Positions 36,899 through 47,155 of a stretch of 64,000 nt of DNA are shown here, piece after piece (within the stretch, counting starts at the first letter, position 1; each line of letters starts with the position of its first letter). Position numbers and translations under genes: made by a program. A model generated the notes under the pieces. That model ran no database searches. It saw nothing but the letters and a program-made list of their open reading frames with translations, and was not told where the DNA came from. This DNA comes from Corticium candelabrum. Its lineage: Eukaryota > Porifera > Homoscleromorpha > Homosclerophorida > Plakinidae. The DNA is taken from contig NC_085099.1 in the NCBI RefSeq assembly GCF_963422355.1, positions 2,619,342 through 2,683,341 on the forward strand, read 5' to 3'.

Positions 36899-39800
36899 TC
36901 AAGAACGATCAAAGTAATGTGATTGCATGGAGTGGAGCATTTGCAAGGGATCGTCGCCGGAATGCGAAGTTCTCGTGTCTTCTACGCGACTCGCCTCCGC
37001 TAGGAAACCGCCGACAGACTGCTGAGGCATAGAGACGCCTCCTGTCATTGCGATCGAAGCATCGCTAATGCCGGGCGCGCTCTGTGAAGCTGTGCTCATC
37101 GCCTGCAGAGGTGACTGCAACTGGAGAGACACCGGACTGTCCGCCTGCGTCGTCAGATCACCAGAACTGTCTTCAGAGCTCATGACGACTTCTGCAAACA
37201 AGGAATCGAAATGAGCAATGCAGCACTAAAATTTTTATATCACTGAATGTCTATCAACGTGACTGCTATGCGAAGTCCCGCCCAATCGTGATACTCAATG
37301 CGTGAACCGCAATTGGATGAAACGAACCGCCCGATCGCCAACTCTGCGGTCGCGTTAGAACAACACGTGCCAACTGGGACATGCTGCTGTTCAATTGTTC
37401 GAGCACCCACCCACGCCATCTTTTAAAACCGATCTCGAAGCATAACAAGGATCAATAACACTTGAAACATCAGCATTTGTCTCTCTATTCGTATAAAAAC
37501 AAGTAAAGTAAATGCCTGCGGATTTTGCGGTTGCACTGCTGCTGGCATGCGCGGAATCTCCAAGCTTCTAGTAAACAGCATGCAGCAAGAGCCCTACGCG
37601 CGGGTTCTAACTTATTGCTGTAGACCGGCGTGCTACTGCGCATGCACTCTTACCGGGTTTCGGGTCGTCTGACTTGGCTGGGGAGCCTTCGGCTCCGCTG
37701 GGAACCGACGATGCTGATTCTGACCGTCCCTCTTTCTTTCTCTCGGTCTTTTTTACCTGTACGACAACGAGAAAGGATTGAGTTGCCCGCAGTGTGAGAA
37801 TGGCATGCAGCTGGTCGTTGTTGTTTGAATCGTGTGACTATCAAGGCAGTAGCATCGCTGGTGTGCGCTAGTAATGCGGTTGAAAGTCATTACACGGAAG
37901 GTAAGACGTTATTCAATTGTTTTACCCTACTTGGTACTAACTAGTGTACACGAACGGAGTTACCCTACTTGGTACTAACTAGTGTACACGAACGGAGTTC
38001 GGTTTCTCTTACTTTAGCTCGTTGGTTTTGAAACCATACTTGGACTACACGAACGCTCAATCCTGTGTCTTGGGAGAGTCTTTCTCTGACCTTAGTAGGC
38101 AAACACACGTAGCAGTCAAAAAAAAACGTAAACAGAACGTGATGACTATTTTGGCATACTTTTCTACATGGCTTGGGATTCTGCTCAAAGATTGACTTGA
38201 AGAGGTGTCTCTGTGTAGCTGTGAGTATAGTTCGAGGTCTTTTGGGAGCTGGAGCTTGGAATCCAAACGTTGGCATCTGGTCTCGTCTGAAAGATGGCCT
38301 AGGTTGAGGCATAGGATGTAACTGTGTATGCTGCATAGGAAAGAACTCCGAGTAGGATCCTTGAAGCATAGGTGGATGATGTAGAGCCCCCGGCCCAGGT
38401 CCTACAGGAGACACAGTATCAAAACTATAGTTCTGCTGCCAGCCCAGGGCATGAGTTGTTCCTTGACTATTGTCGATGCTACTGTAGAGAAAATCCATTA
38501 TAACAGAACTGCACGAGTTTGAAAAACAGACTGATCTATGGTCTAGTCACAGTCTTTGAAATACACCTGTCTGCCCACTAATTTAATGAGTGACGTCAGT
38601 AAACTAAACCCCTGCAATTCTGACCGCTAGGCTGGCTAAAACATCCAGACAGTGCTGAATATGTTAGTCCTGCTGTGGGTGGCTTACTTTCTGAATACTG
38701 TCATCAGCTAGTAAGACTATGCCTGATGTATGTCTCCACCCTCTCCTTGAATCAAGGAGCATAAGGCAGAGGGGAGTCTGACCACACTCAGTTGGAGGGC
38801 ATTGGTGGAGCCTTCTCACTGTTTGGTCAGAACCAGAGCAAGCCCAACAAGCTGCCAAGCAGTAATCGAGACTTGAACACAATGCACAAATCCTTACTAG
38901 GATATCGTTAGTGTTTACTAACTATACAGTCAGTCCTATAAGTTAAAGTGGTAATTACCTGGATCACTAGCTTCCTGAATTTGTGAGATATTGTGATAGT
39001 CGTGCTTGCAGAATAATTGGTTGTTGTGAAGCACGTATTCCTCTCCCTTCTGAAGTTGGCGACGACATATACAACAGTTGAAGCAATGCAGGTGGTACAC
39101 ACTACCTCTTGCTCTCATGACAAGCTCAGATGACAAAATGCCCTCTCCACAGTTCGTGCACTTGGTCGCAAACATTCTATCAAAAAGACAGTCAAGTCAA
39201 GCTCTAACTATTATCACCTCCTAGTGAACTGGCTCTTGTTTAGTCTGCAGTTTGATCAATTTCTTAAGTTTTGTGTTTATTAAGAAGTACGGAAGGTCTG
39301 GATTACATTTGTTTACTTCATAAAAAAGCTGTAGGGCACTAATGATCTAATGAAAGGACTGCAGCCTGCACAAACATAGAAATACATCGTGGCTCTAACT
39401 TAAAGGCACTAACCAAATGATGGCATAAGTTCGATAATGAATAAGAACGACATTCAAAGTAAAAACATACCAGTTGTCGTTGGCAGGAGCTCTCAAAATG
39501 TGGATCACTGATTCAGGTCGTTGAGTGCCACTGAAGTTAAAGAGACTGGTTCACTAGGACACGACCTTTGTCCAGACAAGTGCTGTCTGGTGATAGACTC
39601 CTTTACAGACCACCAGCAAGCAAAAGAGTCAGCTGTGTTCTGCAAATGGCAGGTGGCATCCTGCAACATGCAAGTGCAGGCCTAGTAGGGGGAAGAGGGT
39701 TGAGCTTGTGGTCGGAGAGCAAAACCAGACTCGAGAGATATCTTAGACTATTGCAAGGACGCGTGACTGATTCAAGGTTGACAATTTGTTGAATCAGTGG

Positions 39801-40886
39801 TGACAGGCCCATGCACCACCCTACACAGTGGTTGTGATGGAATGTGGAATGTGGCAGTTTGAGCTAACTGTTTGCACCTCGGTGAGGATTTATCACCAAC
39901 GCGTCGACTATTTTCCTCATTCCGTTCGTTCGCACTCGAAACCCTCACGAGGTCGATTCGGCCAGATATGCAAAACTACCATACAAAGCGAAGGCAGCAC
40001 GTGCCCGTAGCGTGCCTTCTGGCCACAAAACGCTTGTAATAGTTTACCGCAGCGTATGCAACGGATTGCACTCACTTACCTCTGATAGTCATGTCGACAG
40101 AAGAAGCGTCCATTCCTATAGAAGCAGCTGCCGAATAGTTGCACACCGCAGACGCAGCACTGCAGACAATGCTCGTGCCACGTCTGCTCCATGACCTTGA
40201 GAAGGAACCGATCTTGGATGGGAATTCCGCACCCGCTGCAAGTCGGCTGGCTCATGTCGCCTACCACTGGAAGAGAGAAGAGTGAGTGAGAGATGGTGAA
40301 GCAAGTGGTAACAGTTAGGGGCGCAACGAGCGAAGCCCGCTTACTCCAGTGGTCCTATTACGATAATCGTACAAATTGCTGATCAAACAAGTATTAGGCT
40401 TGGACCCCTGTCGAACGGTGTGCTGCATAACAAGTGTTTGACAAGACGACCGTTTGCCTAGCAGAGTCGACTGCGTGGGCCTCGCGACTAGCGAAATCCG
40501 AGCCTCTGCGACCGACACGCTAACAGACAGTTGGAGCAACACGTTGTCAATTTGTTGACACTTACAAATGCCCGGCGAAACTCCTTCTGATGCGGCGACG
40601 AGGCTACCGGCCGGAGTGGACGGACGTTGGAGAGTCAGATGGCCATTGTAAGAGGCCCCGTCCGGTGGCCAGTGAAGCGTCGTGTTGCTTGGAAGGTAAA
40701 TGGTGCCGGAGACGAACCGCTTCAAGTGCTACGGTATGAAAACAAGTTAACTCGTGCAGACGGCAGGCAGGCATACGAGTCTGGGGGAGTCACCTCGCGT
40801 GATGGTCGGTGATGATCCTTCTGGTCGTGAACCGTTTTGGCCAAAGAGAAGGCCCGATTGCTGCGGAGCGGACGACGACAGACCAT
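36899..40886 (-). CDS. LIM-homeodomain transcription factor, LMX1 class
   Basis: Eight phase-consistent exons: 40886-40794, 40728-40566, 40266-40080 (LIM1), 39176-38959 (LIM2), 38401-38160, 38090-38013, 37756-37654 and 37191-36899. LIM1 has [48 protein letters not shown]2 has [40 protein letters not shown] and CKHDY. RQLQKG and FCRHDY-like ends are LMX1 traits. The homeodomain begins [20 protein letters not shown], continues QNPKPCRK, then after a 69-bp phase-0 intron [20 protein letters not shown] and QNQRAK, which is nearly the LMX1 consensus. A Pro/Met/Gln-rich linker precedes it. The Ser/Gln-rich tail ends HYFDRS. The first two exons, upstream of LIM1, join in phase but are predicted only from splice consensus. 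Confidence 0.9.
37922..37997 (+). repeat. Exact 38-bp tandem duplication
   Basis: Two identical 38-bp units, each beginning TTACCCTACTTGGTACTAAC, run head to tail at 37922-37959 and 37960-37997. They lie in the LMX1 intron, 16 bp from the donor of the homeodomain exon ending at 38013. The exact identity indicates a recent event. Confidence 0.9.
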
Positions 40887-42219
40887 TAAACAGTATGGAC
40901 TAACAGCCGAATGTCAACCTTACTATTTAATGCAGTTATCGGTCCAATCAGAGGGCGGAACGACAACACCCTCGAGCTACTAACTCGCTCTCTGCCCCAA
41001 TCGCCGCCTCGCTTTGCTAATCGATTGGAATTCTAGCACGCGTGGGCTTCAAACTGGCCGCGAAACGAGCAATCGCTCTTGTCTTGAACTCGCTAATCCC
41101 TCGAGATGGGATCGGACGGTTGATGGCGGTGTAGGAGGGAAAGACGGAGAAGTGCTATAATTTCGATGATCCGTGGAAAGTGAGCGGAGATGCGAAGTCA
41201 GCCGATCATCTTCCCCCAAGGCGAGCACGCGATAATTAGATAAGGGGCTTCGAGCTTGCAGGAAATCGAATTACGCTTTCCAGTTGAGCTGAGCGGTACA
41301 ACGATTCTTCCTAGGCTTCCGTTTTCATCCCAAAGCATGAGTGCGGAGAATCCGTATGGTCGACTCGACGGTACTTACCGTTGTGCAACTCTGGCTCTTT
41401 TGAATCCATGCGATGGCACCTCTAATTCAATTGAGACGATTCGGCAGCGATTAATTAGTGGCGTTTACCTTATCCTTGTTACTGAAACAGGATCCCTACA
41501 TGAAGGTAAAGCAGCAACCGAGGAAGCTCTAGGGTTGTCGTTGTGCAGAACAGCAGACCTCGCAATCAGCCACGTTTGTAAGGAGCGATGCCATGTGGTG
41601 TACTGTACAGAGTGCGTGTGCAGTGGCAGATGTATTTGTATGCATTCTTTTTGTGTACTGACTGTTGAGAGTTGGGTCTCAATCAACCGTGCTGCAGTTT
41701 AGAGATAGAATAATTAGTGTTTCAGAAACTGGGACTCCAGACGTAATGGAGTGGAACGCGAGCTAATAGCTGGTGATGCGTTCCACTCATGTCCGTCTTT
41801 CAGTAACACGTGGGTTCCTTACATATAATTGCTGATGACTTGGAGGGTCTCTCAACTACTTGTGGACAGCTGGCGGTTTGATCCAATAATTTGATTATCA
41901 TTCAGAAGTCTATTATGAATTAGCTGCATAGAGCTTCTTTCCGCCTCTCATTCCCCACTGATCAGTATGAATGTACTGTCCTATGGCAGTCATCCAAGCA
42001 ACTGCTCAGTTGTCGGGTTTCTCCGACCGCCTCCAGACCGCTTCGAACCGCCCCATTCTTTGCAATTCTGTGTAGATGCTGGGCTAGTTTGGATGTTTTG
42101 TCTCCAATGCGTTGACCACACTAATTGAAGAAAAGACTGAATATGGAAACCAACGAGGGATTCTGAAGTATCTGCTTGGCTGAGTTTGCATTAGTGACGT
42201 GCAAAATCAATGAGTGATT
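40887..42219. other. Upstream region of LMX1 without a recognised gene
   Basis: The first 350 bp upstream of the LMX1 ATG are GC-rich and probably include its promoter. A 148-codon open frame at 41256-41702 has no recognisable domain, no ATG at its start and no homologue I know. I do not call it a gene. A hairpin lies at 41749-41788. Confidence 0.4.
41749..41788. repeat. Hairpin-forming inverted repeat
   Basis: GAGTGGAACGC at 41749 and its exact reverse complement GCGTTCCACTC ending at 41788 enclose an 18-bp loop. Weaker pairing continues outward. Confidence 0.7.
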
Positions 42220-44070
42220 CTAACTGTGGGTTGACTCATTAGGAGATGAGTTATGACAGGTTGTGTTGAAGTCCTGTAACTGGTAGTTGTGGTTAAAGTT
42301 TGCATTTTGCAACTTTCTTGTGCCCTCTTCTTCTTGCCCACAAACCTCATTGACGTTAAGGGTTTGCTCAGATATCACAGTTCTGACGTGGATGCTGCAT
42401 GTGCTCTGTGGACACTTTTCACAATCAAACAGATTCTGGTTCTCATCACATTTAGTGGTTCAAACTTTGCATTTTAGTGTGCAGTTAGGTACTGATTTGT
42501 TTGCTACCTGAGCAGTGGGCTTAGAAGCAGAGCATAACATGTAATAGCAGCTGTCCTTACTAGCCTTGTTGACTCATGCAATTGGTATAGCTAAACTCCT
42601 TTGTGTACATAAGCTGTCAATCTCAATCGGTTGTTGCAGCAGCAACTAATCTTGAGCAGAGAATGACGATGATGATGATGATGTGATGCATGATGATGTG
42701 ATGATGGTGAGATGAGGATTGCTGGAGGCGTCTCAACTGCTAGTTTACCATCAATGCACGTGTACTTGTTGCACACTTCATCTGCATGAGTTGTGAATAG
42801 TGATTGTGGTTAGCAGCACCAAGTTTTGCGTTCTTTGCAGACAGTCAATCAAAACAGAGGATTGAATATCATTTGAAAGTCTACCTCTGATGATTGTGAC
42901 TCTGGTGACACTGGTGATGAATTAAATATGAATGGCATATCATTGCAAAGTCTGCTAGAGTTACATGCACATGTACTTACGCCAAGACAGACGTGGACTC
43001 TTGGTCACTATGCAAGTCTAGACTTCTAATTTGTTTATTCTTTAACTATTGTGACATGAAAGTTATAGGATTTGTGGGTCTCGTATCTTACCATGGTTTC
43101 TGCCAGATGGTCAAAAGATATCTAGCATCAAAGATTGAGACTTGACGGATTCATTTATCTGTTGTAGATGGGTTTAACGACCTCAAATTAATTGATGTTT
43201 CAGATGACTAAACTGTTGGATAACGAGTACGTTGCTCACATTGGATAAGGTATTAGGACCATTGATAGAGATTGTTATAGTGCAATCAGCCATCAGAATC
43301 TACAATTTTGTTGTATTCTACTGCTGGTTGTAAGTAAATCTGGATACATGACACCACTTTCAAAGCATCAACCCAGGTGATTGTTATGAAGCCCTAATTC
43401 TTCAAAATAACCATTGTCCTTCCAAGGTTGCAAATTAGACCTTGACTTCTGACTATGTGGATTGGAGAAGACTACTGCCTGTCTATTAAGCATGTTGCGT
43501 TACAGTTGGTCACGCATTTTTTCACCTGTAATTTGATACACATAGGTTTCTCAAATTATCTACCACAGTTATTGTAGTTGAAAATGGAGCAACCATATAT
43601 GTACGTATATCGATGAGTGTTTGGGTAAGTTCGATCACTTCATCCCTAAGTTTCTTGCACTTTGCAGTGTATTCTCTGATCTAGCTCAATGATATGATAG
43701 CATTTCTTGAAGCATCAGTTTCCTACTCCCCTTACAATGAGCTTACAGTAATTCCTAGAAATAGCAGATGGTTGGCTCTACTTGACTGTTTTCAACATAC
43801 TGTGTTATTGTACAGCTGGCGTACCCCATTTGTTTTAGCAGTCTGTGGAAATTGTGTTGGGTTATCCAAGAATATCATGCTATCTTGTTTGAACGATCTT
43901 GCTATATTGCCGACAGGATGCACTTACACCTGTCGCAATTGAAATCATTTGTGGCACTGCTGCCTTCATTGCATGAATTCTCTTGCACAATATTTTGGCT
44001 CTGGGACATACAGTTTCAGTACAGTCATATGCAGAGAAAGTTTTTCTACACACACACATGCACACACATT
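42220..44070 (-). pseudogene. Trace of a multi-exon coding region, unidentified and probably decayed
   Basis: Several minus-strand pieces look coding and have plausible splice sites, but I cannot name them. One (about 44060-43930) reads AYDCTETVCPRAKILCK and ends at a GTGTAAG donor. The next (about 43900-43840) continues in phase with ARSFKQDSMIFLDNPTQFPQ. Another (about 43722-43530) reads IREYTAKCKKLRDEVIELTQ and on to DNLRNLCVSNYR, with one in-frame stop before it. Nearer the end are DEVCNKYTCIDGKLAVE (42780-42730) and a Cys-bearing piece DCEKCPQSTCSIHVRTVISE ending in a stop at 42220. It could be a broken gene, or chance. Confidence 0.2.
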
Positions 44071-44099
44071 GTGAAATTCTGATCTCTATCTTGCTAATC

Positions 44100-47000
44100 T
44101 GCTGTGGGGAGGATTATTCCTTTAGGGATTTAGCTAGTCAACAAGTGCTAAATGACTTGTTTGGTGGATGTCTTGCAGATGCAACTGGAATGCTTTGGAG
44201 GTGAACAGAAAAATGTGGTTTGGCAATCTCTTCTCCTGATGACAGTTGACGTATTTTAGTATTAGACAAACTTTCTCAACTCAATCTGTACACTATCTAC
44301 GCAATTGTCAAACCAATACCAGATCATCTTGCAATCTTGGCTGTTGAAGTTGATTTATTCACAATATTGGATACGTTATTTGTTTGAACAGTGGACGGTT
44401 AGAGACTGTGTTTGTGCATATGCATATGGTACGTTGCACTGAAACTGTAACTGTGGCATGTTTCATTGACTCTGCTCGCATGATCAAGTTCTAAGTTGAA
44501 CACAGTAATCTTCATTGAGCAAATTGAAGGGTTTTACTGTAGACAGGCATACAATTGAGGGCAGACCCCACGTGGAAACCGGGGTTCTTATTTAGTATTG
44601 AAACCGGTCGATGGGGGTTTTCAATTATCGGATTATTCACAGGGGTTCTCAGTTTGCTTGGCATCGATTGAGCAACTCAGTGGAAGAAAGTGACCGATTG
44701 TTTAGTTGCAAACCTTTTTTAAAACAATTAATCAACATTAGCTTACAGTACGCACATGGATCTGCAATTTAATGACTTGTGCGTGTGAGATATTAGGTTT
44801 ACTTCACAGTATATCAACTGTTATACTGAGGTACTAGTTACAGTTACATCTCCGTCGGCTTAGAGTACATGCAGGCTTGACTACATGACATATCGACATT
44901 GAGCTGATCGAATGGTGGAGTACGCTTTCAACAAAGTGGTGTATGGCTTACTCAGAGACACTACAGCCTTCTACAGTTACCATATATTGAGCATACTGAC
45001 GGAGCATGACTTGGAACATGGCGGTGGTCACGTCTGCGTACAGCATACCTGACTGTTGTCAGCTTGGGTAATTATTTAATTGACACGCTACAGTAAAACG
45101 TCAAAAGAGACGGTCTGCTGCAGACGGTTTTTGCGGAACATCCAAGGATGACTTGTTATGATTTCCAGTGGCATATATCCAATTAGAGTGTTATTTAATT
45201 TGATGCTAATATAGTGGAATTTACAGAGCTGTTAATCGACATATATACTGGTCTACTATGTTTTTCTGCTGTTTTCTGTTCTGTCTTACGGAAGCCACGT
45301 TTAGGTAGGAAGGGTAGTCTAAAGAACGCACAGAAATGAAGTGCAAGTGGGTTCTGTAGGAAGAAAAGAATGGATCAAGTGAGCAATTATCAACTAACAA
45401 GTATCTGAGAAATGCGTGAAAGGAATCGATCAAATGAAACATTGTACTTCAAGAGAGCTGCTAATCCCGCACTAGAACAGTAAGACAGCTGTTTGGCTAG
45501 CTGCTGCTTTGTTGGGTCAAAGTTAATTGAGTCTAGAGAGTTGAGTCTTGAACTGTTACTTCTTTCCGTGGTAGTTCCTGTGAATTTGTATTATGTCTGT
45601 TTTGTTTATGTATGTTGTTATGATTTCACAGGTGGGTGGATAGGCCTCTAGGGAAGGGTCATGAGATGACTTTACTAGGTTTACCACAATTGCAAAAGTG
45701 ATGTGTGAAGCTGGAACTGCTACCGGGTAACCATTGCATGGCAAAGCATGACCGGTCTAGCTTGCATTCAGAAACATGCACGCAATACGCACTGTACCAA
45801 GAAACACAACCTTTAATTAAATATATAAAATGAGAGCAAATGATGTCCCTTCATGGGCTCTTGCCTTTAGCAGTAGTTTGTATTGTAACGTTGTAATATC
45901 ATGTAATTGAAATATATAAGAGCGTATACATTTTCTTTGTGTGCATTGAAGTACAATTAGTAATTTGAATGATAGTCTAGTTGTCCTCTGATCTTTATCT
46001 TTTTCTTCTTCTGTGTAAAACTTTACATACTAATGACTTGCTTGATGGTACCAGAGAACAGCAGCACTAGTACTATTGAGAGAATGAAATATGTGAGTAG
46101 TCACTATATATGTGTATATTAAATTTATTGTAATTAATGTTGCCTATTGCATTGTTTATTAAATACATCTATTAATTACGCAAACGGACAAATCACTGCC
46201 AATGCAACATTTTATTCTCTCTAAGGTTTTTCTCCTCACTCAGCAATAGTTTGTTTTTGTTTTTCATGATTACAGAATTCGAAGATACGCATGGTGGCGA
46301 GAGTACATGGTATGCTAGCGTCTGAATGTGAGTGTCAAGCATGGCTGGCTTTAGATGAGTGGCGTATATCATATGTTAAAAGTTTGTAACGGATTGCGAA
46401 GGCATGCATGGTCACTATGAAGCTGCTCACCACTTCACATTTCACAGAGAAATACATTAACTAGAGCCGGTGTCAGGCGCATTCCAAGAAAATGTGTCTA
46501 ATTAGTTAGAGCCGCACAAGTTATACTGTGCCCGCTTTTTTGTTGCTTGGTAAGAAGTCTTGTTTGTTGTTAATTGGCTTAGGCAACGTCTAATTTTTCT
46601 GTTGACGCATTTATTGCGCGCTTTGGAGTATGGTCTCCGAGGTCGCGGTACCGCTCACTCCCGGTACCGTCGCATCCGTCGTGATTATCTGGCTCATGTG
46701 AGCTCACGTGCGTTCATAAACGTTGCTTAGGGTGTGGCTAACGGCTAAAGGACAGTGCGAGTGTCTCATCAAACGGTTACTACGCTTACTGGAGTCTCGA
46801 AACGATGTAAAATACTTTACCGAGCTCGGAGACGTCGCTTTCGGAGATTAGAGAAAGGTGAGATACGCTTGTACGGTAGAGTCGCTCGTGTCGACTATGG
46901 GTCCAGGAAATTCTAGCTAGAGAAACTAGCGCCGGGTGAAAGGTGCAAACACTGATCTCTCCGTCGACTGTACACAAATTTTATGTGGTGGGCGTGTCTA

Positions 47001-47155
47001 CTGTAGATTCTAGACCCTAGCAACGTCTAGAGGCTGTAGACTCATTTGAGGGTCGAATGGCTACATAATGACGGAGATGTAGTAGATTAGTCGTTGACCT
47101 TTCCAGTTTGCATTTTTTCTTGCGTTGAAAGTTGCTATGGATTCGCATTTACAGG
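44100..47155. other. Intergenic stretch before the receptor phosphatase gene
   Basis: No gene is recognised. The last 500 bp (46600-47155) are richer in CG and probably hold the promoter of the phosphatase gene. An acceptor-like ATTTACAG one base before its ATG suggests a 5' untranslated intron. Confidence 0.4.

Noticed and set aside
41256-41702. 148-codon open frame on the plus strand
   Set aside because: It starts without ATG, shows no domain, signal peptide or known homologue, and has Cys-rich low-order composition. Chance openness is the simpler reading.
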